Source: Brachyhypopomus gauderio
Lineage: Eukaryota; Chordata; Actinopteri; Gymnotiformes; Hypopomidae
Reading direction: 5' to 3'
Assembly: GCF_052324685.1 (NCBI RefSeq)
Contig: NC_135223.1
Coordinates: 21,443,869-21,507,868 of the forward strand
DNA: 64,000 nucleotides
Position 1 is the stretch's first letter. Each line of letters starts with the position of its first letter. Shown here in pieces: positions 36,445 to 48,713 of this stretch. The notes under the pieces were generated by a model. It had not been told where the DNA came from. It ran no database searches and saw only the letters and a list, made by a program, of their open reading frames with translations. Made by a program: the position numbers and the translations under genes.

Positions 36445-39400
36445 ATGGATCTTTCACCAACAGTATCCGAGAGCGGTTTTGGTGACCTTTATACGGTGAT
36501 GCCCTATAACAGTAACTTTTCGCTAGAAGCATCAAACAACAAGAGCGAAGTGGAACCACATATGAGTGGAAGCGCTGCTATGATGATCGCCATCTCCATA
36601 ACTGCGGTTTATTCTCTCATCTGCGTGGTGGGACTGCTTGGAAATGTCCTTGTTATGTATGGTGTTGTCAGGTAAGAAGGGTAGGAATACATTTAGTGAC
36701 CGCAGTACTTAGTCGTTCAAATGCCTTTGTAAATTGCTTTACAAGGTAAAAGTGGCGTTTCAAGTGCGTCAGTTGTAGAGCGCTGTTTATATGCGTTTAA
36801 CAAAACGGTCAATGTAAGCTATAGGAATATACTCGTTAGTGTGTACACTACATGATGAGGTCCCAAGCTGCTAGAAACGTCCGTTAACGGCGCTTTTGTC
36901 CTTACACACACGCGAACGCACACTACATCGTTTATTAAAGCTTTAATTTGTCCTTAGGGATTTAGATATAAAATTCTTCTCAGAGAAGAATAAAGGCAGG
37001 GTGACAACAAGAGAGTGATAGGTGGGATAGGAGAGGATGAGAGAGAGAGAAAGAGAGAGAGTCCCCCATCACAGCATTAAAACACAAGTGATCGTTCTCA
37101 AAAAATAAAGAAATAGCCTACAGTAAATGAAAGGATAAGATTGAAAACAGCCCAGTACAAAACAGTGCATGCAGTAATTTAATAATTAAAAGTGTTTTCA
37201 ATTAATAAAGTTCGTTACTTATTGTAATTGTGTAATGTTAAATATTGATTACTATCATCCATTCTATTATCCATAACCAACTATAAACCTTTCAGACTAT
37301 TAATTTTTTGTATGTAGCCTTTTGTGTACAGTGATAAGCTATACTGTCATGTCTTCATGTATATTAGGCTGAATGACCCAGTGGTGATCACATTTGCACC
37401 TGGAAGGACACTTGACACCCAACACAATTATTTCAAACTTATGTTTTCAAGGCAACATTTTAATAGAGCTCATTTAATACAAAATACCAAAAGGTAAGAC
37501 AAAAGATTTGCAAAAGAGAAAACTGAATGAATGAGCTTCGCTGAACTTTTCTCAGAAAGAGAAAAAGTATTGCTATTGCAAAGTTAACACTCAAAAAAGA
37601 CACATGCTACAATTATTTAAACTATGTCTTTACCAAATACAGAATGTTTTTACAGGTGGTATTTACTCTATGCAGAAGTAGAATTTTGCAGATGGAACAT
37701 TTCAGTATAATTAAACAAATGTAAAAAAAAAATGTAGTTACTGTTATTGCAAAAAAACATGCATGTCTAAGATTCCTCAATTAAAAGATTAAAAAACACT
37801 AGATGGTATTATCTAATAAATCTATGGTGCAAACTGCCTGACAAGCATGTGTCAATATCACTCAATATCACTAGTTGAGACACCATTATGAGTCTAAGTG
37901 GAGATAGACATTTATTTAATTCATGCTCTGAAAGATAGAGACAAATTGAAAATCAAAGCCCATAAAACGTTTAGGTAGAGTGCTGTTTTCATTATTATAG
38001 TCATAGTCTTGCTCTAGTTCTTAATTCTTAAAAATCACTTTCATTTCACGTTAGTGTGATAGAGGCAGGCAGGTGAGTGTAGACGCAGCAGAGGTAGGAA
38101 GCCCAGTGGGTCGCTGGCAGTGAATACAGTCAGGGCAGCATGGGATTCTCATAATGAGAAGTCCCGAGGGTGGACATTTGAAGGTTCCACTATTGGGTGT
38201 GCACTTTCATCCCTTGTGGTACCTTCATCTCTTGCCTTATGTTGTTCATGGCACAAACCACACATTTTTCACAAAATGTCTGGGAATCATTTGTTTCTTT
38301 GTAGATTCTCTCTCTCAGTGGACGTGCACCTAAGATGAAAATTTCAGACCCCTTAAGGATTTCTAAGTGGGAGAACTTGCAAAGTCACAGGCCGTTCAAA
38401 TACTTATTTTCCTCACTGTACGCATGTTCAAATATATGTTCTGCAATATGAGCACTTTCCCAGCAATTACATTAACTGTTTGTGACTTTGGAATTTTTTG
38501 CATGGCCTGAATTCTACTTGCATCCAATGTATTGCCTTATGTTATGGTGTTTAAGCAATTTAATCACATCTCATCTGCAGTGTTCTTAGGACTGCAAGAA
38601 AACAATTACTAGTGTACTGCAACAAAACAAAGCCTGTAGACCACTTCTCAACACATCATTATAAATGGTGGGTGACTCCCAATACCCTTGACACAGTACA
38701 TGAAGAAGTATTATGGCGTTCCCTGAAACTCGAATGCAAACCAAAACTGGGTTTATGGGAATGCTTAAAAAAATGCATTACCCTGATCCACAACAGAGAA
38801 CAACTTTGAGATTTGAGAGAGGATGGTGTATGGATTCAGAACTTGTGGGACCCTTGCCATGATTGCCCTGTTAACTGACGTCAGGTCCTGCAGAAACCTC
38901 CAGTCCTCAGGGTCACTTGCTGCTCTTTACACCTGGAATGATCGGAGATCGCACAGATGACATTTTTGCAGGGAGCAATCATTCCTGCTTTCCTCAGTGC
39001 CTTGAACACTGGAGTAATACCTTTCACAGCCTCAGGCTTGAGTTTTTGCGTGACCTGTAGTCAGATTTTGGAATAATCTGCACTGGAGGACAGATTTTTT
39101 TTATTAGACCCACATCACATGTGCCTTTTGCCCACAATGTATCAGGAACTTCAAGTTCCTCTTCCCTTATTGTTTCCTTAATAAAGAAGGCCAAGGGATT
39201 TGGCAAATGTGTGACCAGCTCCACTCCCCTCTCCACTCTGGGTGGAGCTGAATTCCAAATTCAGGGTTGCACTACAAGTATCAAATTCTGGATGATTTTC
39301 AACTTTTTGTGCTTGAGTTTTCACCCAATTTCCTGCCGATCTCACCTGTTTCACCTCATCCTTGCCAATCATCATTCACAGCTTTAGCAAGTGAGACATG

Positions 39401-42400
39401 TGATCGTCCTTCCATAATGAACAAGTACTTCCTGACCTGCTAAGGTCAACCTCCACTGCACATCTACCTCCTTTCCTAAGCAGCCACTCCAGAATTAGCA
39501 CTCTAGCATTGTTTAAACTACATTTCCTCAAAACCCTGATCTGACTGTGAAGTGAAGAGCAGAGGCAGACATAAAGTCTGCTTGCATGGGGTCAGTAACT
39601 TGCAATGATTTTTCAATGAGCTTTTGACTTATTTTGTCACTCATTGCCACACAGCCACCACTCCTAAACAGAGAGCACATACAAGTACATTTGGGCCACT
39701 GATTATAATTGTTCCTAATTTACACATCAGGTCCCTTCCCATTAAATATATTGGCCAGCAATTAGTCACCAAGAATGAAAATTTAACAAATAATAATTTT
39801 TGGTCTCACATGAAGTGGGAATTATGCCACTCTCATGCCTGATGCCATGGACGTAATTTTGATTTCAAAAGTGGGGGGGACATGGATTCGTCGCTATTTA
39901 AATATTTGGTTTTGACCGTAAAAACTGGGGGGGACCAAAACCGGCTTTTGAAAAAGTGGAGGGGGGCATGTCCTAAAATCTACTCAGAGAAAAAGTAAAA
40001 TTACCCATCTCAAAATTTACTCGAGTAAAAGTACAAAATTACTTCATTTAAAATGTAATTTGAGTAAAAGTTACTTAGTTGCTTTCAGTTATTTAATGCA
40101 TGGATGAATCATGAACCAAATTCTGCACAAGTTGTTTTAATCGATTTTGTATTTAAGTGCACATCCACACTTGCAAAAAGATCAGCTGGGCTCAGGAACA
40201 TACTTCCTCACAGCACAAGGACAGTCACAACCTGTACCATAAAGTGCAAACAATTTTCAGTCCTATTGTCCAACGGACAACACTATGATAAGAATAAAGA
40301 AATTTAAATGACAAATTATTCAAAAAACAAAATGCACACAAAATTAAGTGCCCACAAGATGCCACAAATTAAACTAAAATGCAACAGGATTCCACTACTC
40401 ACAATAAAATGCCCACAGGATCCCACAATTTAAAAGTAAGTGCTCACAGGATCCAACTATTCAAAATACAGTGCCCACCAGATCCCACTATTCACAATAA
40501 ACTGCCCACAGGTTGCCACAACTCAAAATAAAGTATAAAATGACCACAGGATCCCACATCTCAAAATAAAACAAAATGCGCACAGGAATCCACTATTTAA
40601 AACCCTCACAGGATCCAACTATTCAAAATACAGTGCCCACAGGATTCCACTTTTCACAATAAAATGTCCACAGGATCCCACAGAACCTGATAGATAGAAG
40701 ATTTAAAGATAGAACAATCTCATCCTTTTGGGAAAAAAAGTGCACCAGATTACGACCTGATTATGAGACAATGGAAAGGGCACGCGCAAGGCAAGGCCAT
40801 GCAATTGGCCTTCAGTTCTGGGACTCGAAGTTTAAATTTCTGCCCACATTTAATTTTTCACCATCAATATTTTTTTACTCAGTAATTTGAGGCCGTTCAA
40901 ATGTAGTGAAGTAAAACTACTTGGGTCAAAATGTACTCAAGTAAAAGTAAAAATTACGTATTTCAAAAACTTACTCATAAAAAATACTCAATTACAGTAA
41001 TGTGAGTAAATGTAATTAGTTACTTTCCACCCCTGGTTTGTTGACACTGTGACATTTTGAATCAACATATTTTTTTTAATGTTACATTTACTCAGATTAA
41101 ACTTTTGATCTGTCATCTATGTTCTATTACGAATAAAATATTGAGATTTGTCATCTCCACATTATTGCATTCAGTTTTTATTCACTATTTGTTTAGTGTC
41201 CCAACTTTTTTGGAATACGGTTTGTAGATACACTGCAAATACAAACGCATGAAGATGGTCAAAGTATTAGAATAAAAAATGCATCAAGCTTATCAATAGC
41301 ATGCATTCTTTCATTGAAGATGATTATACATTCCTTATTAAATTAAACTGAATTCCTTATGAATGTGATTAAACTGAATTCCTTGTGAAATATAATTAAA
41401 ACTGCATTGCTTATAATATAAGGTAAAATTACATTTTGTATTAAATAACATAATGATGAATTCTGTATGAAATGTAGTGGTCCACTAGCCAAAAACCTTT
41501 AGTAGAAGATGGTTCACAAAAAGGTCATTGGCAACATATGGGCTCAAATATATAAAATTGAAATAGGTGTAGCTCAAACAAAGGGTGATTCTGGATACAA
41601 GGTTGGTGTTTTAATAAAGTGGTTTGTGAACGAAAATCTGAAATGGAACTGGAGGCTTTTTCATTGGAATTCAGATTCAGATTCACTTCCCTTCATTATT
41701 TTAAAGCTTAATGTTAATGTTTTTTTTTTCTGCAGCCATCGTTTAAAAATTTAAAATAGTATTAAACTATAATTTGCAAAATGTTTTTCTCACAGCAATC
41801 ATGTCATGGTACTTCAACAGGTATACAAAGATGAAGACGGCAACCAACATTTACATCTTTAACTTGGCTTTGGCGGATGCTTTGTCTACCAGCACGTTGC
41901 CGTTCCAGGGTGCCACGTATCTGATGAGTACCTGGCCTTTTGGGGAGCTACTGTGTAAAGTGGTTCTAGCTACTGACTACTACAACATGTTCACCAGCAT
42001 CTTCACCCTGACGATGATGAGTGTAGACCGCTACGTCGCTGTGTGCCATCCGGTGAGGGCACTTGATTTCCGAACACCCGTCAAAGCAAAGATCATCAAT
42101 GTCTGCATTTGGATGCTGTCATCTGCGATCGGCATTCCTATCATGGTCATGTCAACGACCATTGAAACAGACGGTAAGTCCTTTCAGAATTTTCTCTGGT
42201 AAAGCAATTTTATACCAGCAGTATTGATCTGCCAAAATGTTTGTTAGGCCAGAAGATATGTTGCAATAAGATTAAGTGTTAGAACATTTGGTTTAGGAAT
42301 TCACATATGGCCTATCTTTAGCTGACTCACCCTTAAAAGTAATCCAATTATCAACAAATCTCACTTTTATTTTCCTATTAGGGCTATGAAAAGTTCAATG

Positions 42401-42973
42401 TTTAATGTTGCAGACCCATTGCAGAACTTTCCATCTGTCCTCTTAGGTAAAACCATCTGCAAGGTGATATATCCTGACCCGCACTGGTATTATGAAATGG
42501 CAACCAAGATTTGTGTCTTCATCTTTGCCTTTGTGGTTCCTGTTCTGGTCATCACAGTCTGCTATGGGCTAATGATCGTGCGTCTGAAAAGCGTTCGTCT
42601 GCTCTCTGGCTCCAAAGAGAAGGACAGGAACCTGCGACGTATTACTCGTATGGTGCTGGTGGTGGTGGCAGCCTTCATCATTTGTTGGACACCCATTCAT
42701 TTATTTATCATTATCAAGATCTTGGTGGAGATAAACCAGAAAAACCCACTTGTCATTGTCAGCTGGCATTTCTGCATTGCTCTGGGGTACTTGAACAGCA
42801 GCCTAAACCCACTGCTCTATGCATTCCTTGACGAGAACTTCAAAAGGTGTTTCAGAGAGGTCTGCCTGCCCTTCCGCTCTCAAGGGGAGCAAAAGTTTTC
42901 CCAGGCATGTAATGCCACCCGAGAACCCACTTCAGTATGTGGTGCAACAGAGTCCATGAATAAGTCTACATGA
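36445..42973 (+). CDS. oprd1: Delta-type opioid receptor (class A GPCR)
   Basis: Plasma-membrane receptor for enkephalin-type peptides, coupling to Gi/o. Three coding exons: 36445-36671, 41821-42173 and 42447-42973, giving 368 residues (human about 372) with the intron phases of opioid receptors. Visible features: N-glycosylation sequons at N24 and N32; seven hydrophobic segments starting near residue 45; ligand-anchoring D128 in TM3; sodium-site D95, N131 and S135; disulphide C121-C198; DRY at 145-147; CWTP at 273-276; NPLLY at 314-318; C328 and C333 in the tail for possible palmitoylation. [10 protein letters not shown] in the third intracellular loop is typical of the family. The [10 protein letters not shown] segment in TM1 and overall similarity favour delta. 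At the extracellular rim I281, K284 and W300 differ from human delta. Which teleost paralogue this is cannot be decided. Confidence 0.95.
36672..38304 (+). other. First part of oprd1 intron 1, nothing recognised
   Basis: A/T-rich intronic sequence with a short GA-rich tract near 37035-37062. No exon or named repeat seen. The later part of the intron is described in separate entries. Confidence 0.5.
38305..38418 (+). mobile_element. Tc1-like transposon right-end remnant in oprd1 intron 1
   Basis: Reads ...TCTCTCAGTGGACGTGCACC...TTTCTAAGTGGGAGAACTTGC...CAAATACTTATTTTCCTCACTG followed by TA, which from memory matches the terminal region of an abundant fish Tc1-like family. Only this end is present. 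Confidence 0.55.
38840..39420 (-). pseudogene. Endogenous retrovirus pol remnant in oprd1 intron 1
   Basis: On the minus strand a broken frame resembles the end of protease and the start of reverse transcriptase of fish endogenous retroviruses: [16 protein letters not shown] at about 39150, then [14 protein letters not shown] near 39000, then a short decayed palm start. Stops and frameshifts interrupt it. No LTR, envelope or polymerase active site was found, so it is an old fragment with no coding potential. Borders are approximate. Confidence 0.55.
39970..41035. mobile_element. Decayed hAT-like element in oprd1 intron 1
   Basis: The right end reads ...TACTCAATTACAGTAATGTGAGTAAATGTAATTAGTTACTTTCCACCCCTG, the inverse of a CAGGGGTGGAAAGTAACTAATTAC-type hAT terminus. 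The left part (from about 39970) repeats related TACTCGAGTAAAAGTA motifs in the opposite sense, but the extreme left terminus is missing, so no target duplication can be shown. The interior holds an 11-unit tandem repeat. Confidence 0.6.
40345..40690. repeat. Degenerate 31-bp tandem repeat, about 11 units
   Basis: Units of about 31 bp built around CCCACAGGATCCCACTATTC plus an A-rich tail ending in ATGC/GTGC. Spacing varies between about 28 and 37 bp. It lies inside the hAT-like element and is probably part of its subterminal region. Confidence 0.75.
41040..41227. mobile_element. Tc1/mariner-type terminal remnant
   Basis: Ends in TTTAGTGTCCCAACTTTTTTGGAATACGG, which resembles the terminal sequence of an abundant fish mariner-like family. 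No second end or coding region identified. Confidence 0.4.
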
Positions 42974-43325
42974 CTAGATGTGAACCGAGTGCCCCCAGGA
43001 GGACAAAGGAGGACCATGCAGGACCAACAGTCTGAGGACACTCAAATCTCAACCACAGAGTTCTGATTCCTCATGCTGAAATACACACCCACAGATGTAA
43101 GTCTTACACACCCACAGACACACACACAAACATATAAACACTACATGGCCATAAGTATGTGGTCACCTCTGCTAATTATTGGGTTCAAGCATTTCAGTTA
43201 TTTCTGACAGATGTCTTACCTCAAGCTCATAACTCGAAGCTTCAAACTCCACAACAGTGAGAGTGGAATGAGTTGTATTGAAATGCTTAGTAACTATAAA
43301 CATGGCGCTGCCATAGGATACACAT

Positions 43326-43960
43326 GCTGCTCAAAAAAGAACAAAAAATCACACATCGGATCTGAATGAAAAAAAAATTCAATATTAAAATATTGACTGA
43401 CACAAATTGTGTACTTCATTGATAACAAAATGATGTAACAATTGGGAATAGAAACGAGAATCAAAACCACACTGAAAATCAATGTAAAAAAATGTAATTA
43501 CAGACTGAACCAATTGTAGAAAATGTCATCATGTCAACTCATAATGTAACTCAGTAGTGTGTATGGACCCCATATGACTGTATGCAGTCCCCCAAAGTCA
43601 TGCTGGGTGATGTTGCAGGCAGCATAACATTCAACATGGCGTCTACAGACTCTTCTGTCATATCTGCTCAGTGCGAACTGGGGTGCCAGTCCTGGTGTTA
43701 TCTGTTGATTGCTTGTCAAAACTACACACTGCTGAGCTGTGAGCATAGGTCCCACATGAGGATGTTTGGTCAGAAACATGCCCACTAGAAGCCTGCTGGA
43801 GGTCATTATGTTGACTCTACAGTCCAGAGGAATCAGTCAGGAAGGAGAAGTACAGAGTAATTTGTCTGTGGCAACCGCCGGTAAAGCCATTCACTGTCTG
43901 GGGACAGTCTTGCTGACACGTTGTCACTTTCAGTTGTACCAAAGCAGGTCTAACTAGCAG
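43326..43960 (-). mobile_element. Degraded Tc1/mariner-like element
   Basis: The left end GCTGCTCAAAAAAGAAC...GATCTGAATGAA and the later segments TGATGTTGCAGGCAGCATAAC, GTCATATCTGCTCAGTGCGAAC and GCCTGCTGGAGGTCATT occur in the same order in a widespread fish element whose ends I recall as CACTGCTCAAAAAAATAAAGGGAAC. The transposase would be on the minus strand, but it is internally deleted and full of stops. Confidence 0.5.
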
Positions 43961-44707
43961 GTTGTCACTTATGTTTTCTAAATGTACAGATCATTATCCC
44001 TGGAGTTTTATTGACATATACAAGCAGACCAATATTATAACAGAAGGAAAATGAAACTTTACATTACATTTTTTTGTGAAGAGCACTACTAACTTTATCA
44101 CTGCATCATTAGATCATGCAGTAAGAGCTAATCCCCGACCCTCATGTTTAATGTTTTATTTCAAGTTTTGAATAATGTACAAATAGAATGTAAAATAGAT
44201 GTTTTAGTGTCCACACCACAGCATCAATTCTCAGTATGTATAAAAGTATTAAATGCAATGTATATCTAGTATTTAAATACTGCAGTATTTATTGAAAATG
44301 TGAAATGTATTACATGTATACTAGTAATTAATAGTTGTTCGGTTTCATAGTGTGTATCACAATGTCTGCTATATTTGTATAGTTTTGCTGGTTCCTTAAA
44401 ATGTGAAAATATGTAGTAATTTTCTGCAGAGATCAAAGAAAAGCATCAATCATTCTCTATAAGTATTTTATACCACCAAAGTGTGCAAGTTGTTTATGCC
44501 GGCAGTGTTGCTGTGAGTGCCTTTCCAGGGGATTAGGAGTACATAAGCAAGTGAAACACCTGAACACCTGTATACTTATATTCTGGGACAACATCCTCAA
44601 CATCCACTACTGGGCATTACACGGAGAACCAGGCACTGTGCTTCATTGTAAAATCATAGGCAATTGCTGCACTGAATTGGTCCAGAGAGACTGAACTGAT
44701 TCAAAAC

Positions 44708-44709
<2 letters not shown>

Positions 44710-44777
<68 letters not shown>
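44710..44777. repeat. (TA)n microsatellite
   Basis: About 33 TA units. Confidence 0.95.
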
Positions 44778-44780
<3 letters not shown>

Positions 44781-45189
44781 TATGTATTCAGAGGATTTGG
44801 CAAGATTGCTAGTCTGGATCATTCAGGTATGTGTTAGTAGCATGTTTGCTGTTCAGCGCTAGGGTCTTGGGTTTGTGTCCATGTCTGTGGGGAGATTACA
44901 TGTTCCATGGGTTCCTTCTGGGGTTTCAGCCTTCTTCCCATAGTCCAAAACACGGAGGTTAGGTAAATTGGCGATCCTACTAAATTGTCTTGGTTTGTCT
45001 CTGCATACCCAGTGGTGGATGTTGTCCTCCTTGTACCTGATTCAGTCCCCCCAAGCACTGATGTTTCTAGCTGAGTGTAAACTGTATGCAACTCACTGTT
45101 GCTTCTCACTGGTGTATGACTGAATGTAAAAGTTGTGTGTGTTAATTGCAAACTGACATTGGGTTCCTATATAAACTCATTCATCCATT

Positions 45190-45990
45190 GACACAAGGAA
45201 GAAAGTCATCACCAGTAATCTTGGAGAAGCGATTGTTGCTGCCCATCAAACTGAGAATCCAATTTTAACCCGTGCAATGCTCAGAGAAATTGCAAAAAAG
45301 TTTACAGGCCTCAGCACACAATGTTCAAGCTCATGAGTGAATACATATGGCTTGAATGGTTTGCCATTAGAAAGCCTATGTTAAAAGAACACTGCACAAT
45401 TTAAGCTTGCAAAGTTGCGTCTGAACAAACCACAACACTTCTGAAACAATTTGTTTTAGACAGATGAGGTCCAATTGGAGATGTTTAATTCACATTGCAG
45501 CATATATCAGTGCCGAATTGGCCAAAATTAACATGGCTTATAATCACAAACACCTCATACCAACCGTCAAGCCTGGTGGTAGAAAGGTGATGATTTGGGT
45601 TCGTTTTATAGCTACAGGACCTACAGGACCTGGTAGTCAGTCAGCTGACCATGAGCTCCTCTGTATCTCAAAGTATTCTAGAGTCAAATGTGAGGCTGTA
45701 TTATCTGTCTGCTAAAGCAAAATCAGGACATGCAACAGAACACTGTCCAAAGCACACCAGTTTGGAATAAATGTGTTTATTCCAAGAATCCAAAAATAAT
45801 CCAGCATATGTAGTTTAGATTCCCCAGAAAAATAAGTTTTATTTAGATTCCTATATTAATTAAAGAGAGTAGTAGAGGTTACAATTTCTATTACTGGTCA
45901 ACTGGTTGTGCGAGCTATTGATTCATGGGGTGTACTTAGGTTTTCACACACAACTTCTGCATTTCAGCCTTTTTGTTAAGGAAATAGTGG
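45190..45990 (+). pseudogene. Tc1-like transposase pseudogene
   Basis: Fragments in order resemble a Tc1 transposase: an N-terminal helix region (LGEAIVAAHQT), a segment with AGACAGATGAGGTCCAATTGGAGATG corresponding to the first catalytic Asp, and KPGGRKVMIWVRFIATGP corresponding to the glycine-rich box. Stops and frameshifts are frequent, and the region of the last two catalytic residues is missing. The right end near 45930-45970 (GGGTGTACTTAGGTTTTCACACACAAC) looks like the element terminus. Confidence 0.65.
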
Positions 45991-48713
45991 AAAGACCACA
46001 TGGTTTTATGTCCTTATACATAAAATTGTAAAATTCAAATATAGCATAGTTTGTTTTTAAAAACATGTGTTCACATTAAGACCTATCCATGGGCCACTTC
46101 AGTTACTGTAATACACCTTTTCATATGGCCATATGTCTGTGAAGCAAATTTTGTAAATATTAAAACGACAGAAGTATCAGAGAGAAAAACGTAAAAAAAA
46201 ATGGATGCAAGTCAGCTTTCAGTCTATTACAGAAAGTACTTGTATTGTGTGGCAAAATATCCTTGGATATTGACATGTATTTTAATGTGTATTTACTTTC
46301 TTATGAAGAATTAAATGATAAAGTGAACCGGAGGGATTTAGGCTTCACTGGGGACCAGTAGTCTTCAGGTGCGTTGGTACACTGCTGCGTGGTCTTATGG
46401 TTTTCCTTCTTGTAATGCTCTGCTTTGTGATACTATGTCCAGTAAGCTTCTAGAAGCAACCAGAAAGTTCAGTATATTGCTTCATTCTAACCCTAACTCA
46501 TTTTTTAAATCTACAACAAAAACTGAAAGTACAAGCGAACTGTAGTTTGTGGCATTTATGATGCTGGCATTTTTGTTCTGATGTGTATTACTACTATGGA
46601 AAATGTACATTATCCTTTTACAGACTGTGAGTAAGCTTTTTAAATGGATGTATACTGGCACAAAGGTCAAATGTATCTACATTGTATAAATAAATGTAGG
46701 GGCAATCTGAATAAATGAGTGCAAACAGTTTCTGAACAATCCAAGCATGAAAAAAGGAAAAACCTAAAGCCCCATACCAGCTTTACTGTACAAAAAAACT
46801 AAAATCAGTACAAATGTACCAGTTCCAAGTATACACTCAATTTTAGAATACACTCTTATATAGAATACAGTATGCAGTACAGTAAAAAAAAGTTATTAGT
46901 AAATACTAAGCAGTTGGGACATACCACATATGAATATAATTTATTTGGCATTAAGAAACATATAGAGCTGTTTTCACTCTGTGTGTGCTCTACACATGTT
47001 TGTGGTGAACACCTTGGTAGCGAAGACCAAGACTGATGTTGCAACATGGGATGTCCTGCTAAAGTCAAATTTGACAGTCTGATTTATTCACACACCCATC
47101 TTCAATTACACCTTTAAATGAAAGGATCCAATATAGAATTTAAATGTTGAATTATGTTGCTAAACAAAGGAGTGATATTAGTGTCTCTATTTTTTAGGAC
47201 ACAAATGAAGATGCGACCACATTTCAGGCAAAATAAATTGGGGGGGGGGGGGGTGTCTACTTTCTACTGGATCTATACTCAGGTAAACATGAATAACAAA
47301 AGCAAGGGACAGAATAAGGTCAGAATAAGTGCTATCCTATTAAAATGTGAAGGGGGGGGGGGTTGATGAAACAAAAATAAGAGGATGAAATGTGAGTGGT
47401 CCGTTAGGTACTCACAAGAGACCTTTAGCATTTCAGAATGGGTCTAGGACTATTCTTTCAAATAAGAGGATTTGCACCTCTCACTGTGGTCCTGTGGAAT
47501 ATAATGAACCCCCCCCCCGTAAAACCAGACTTCGATCCTTGCGTCTTAGTTATTTAATAATTTTAAGACCACTGTAATACTGAAAGACTCAACACATCAC
47601 ATTAGTTTATGCCAATGAAGATATTTTCACTTACTCCTTAGGCTCGAGAATGCTCTTTCCAGACAGACCAATATACTTAACCCACTCCAAAAAAATTTTT
47701 TTCGACACTTGAATATTTGTGCTGTGCTATACAACCTCAACAGTTTCCCCCATATAATATGATAATTTTCATAATCTGAAAAATGCTGGTACTTATCTTG
47801 TTCAAGATTAAATGATTGATTTGCCATCATTACAAGAGCATCAGCAGACTTGGGATACATTTTGAGAAAAATGCAACAGTTTCCTAGGCACTGCAGTCAT
47901 TATATGGGCATCTTGAGTCACTTAAGAAAATTAACAAGTGATTGGCTCTAAAATTATTTAGCAGTTCTTTAACTGGATTAGATTAAGCCCTTAAGCTCAT
48001 GGCTGATCTTTCTCAAAGGCAAACTCAATTCCCACAGAGTGTACAAATGTGTAATTTCAGGCTCAGCAATGCATTTGTAATGGCAGTTATCTTGTTAGCA
48101 GTGAAAAATCAGAACTCTGGAAATACTTAAAAACTTTTATTACCCCTCCCACATGGCCAGCACATCTCGGATTAAATCAACCATTTGTATTTGCATTTTA
48201 TGGAACACAGCTTCATAATGCCATTTACAGGAATACGAATAAGTATTTTCTGTAAATAACACAACAGCTGTAGCCATCACACACTTATTGCTCTGACCAA
48301 ACCGCAAACTTTAAAATTCCATCTAAGGGAACTTTCTAAAAGAGCTCAAACTATTAAACCACACCAGAGTACACACATGCATATGCTCACTCAACTTGCA
48401 ATCCCCACAATTAACACTTGTGATTCTTCTTAAAAAGAATTAAGAAAAAAGGAAGAAGCAAAAACTAGTTTTAAAAAAATAGTCTCTTTGATCATGATCT
48501 ACTGGAACATATCCAGCGAACTTTTGAATTCTCCACAAACTGGAAGAAAGGTTTAATTAGACGAGACCCACCCATCTCGAACATCTGGCTGGCTTTGTTC
48601 AGTACAGGAGGACTTGGCACCTCCAGTTTCCCCCTACCCCAGATCAAGATATGATTTTACAGTTACCACCGACACAGTAGTGCAGCTGAACTCCTATGCA
48701 TTTTCGTTTAACA

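Larger units (their letters stand above)
42974..48713. other. Intergenic region between oprd1 and rcc1 (convergent 3' ends)
   Basis: Contains the unassigned 3'UTRs of both genes, a mariner-like scrap at about 43141-43225 (ACATGGCCATAAGTATGTGG), the transposon remnants listed separately, a (TA)n tract and G/C homopolymer runs near 47239, 47351 and 47509. A candidate AATAAA for rcc1 (minus strand) is at 48141-48136. No further gene recognised. Confidence 0.45.

Noticed and set aside
41509..41820. Extra N-terminal extension of oprd1 exon 2 (open frame running into the TM2 exon from 41774)
   Set aside because: Exon 1 joins at 41821 in the right phase and reproduces the conserved TM1-TM2 junction; the upstream frame is intron.
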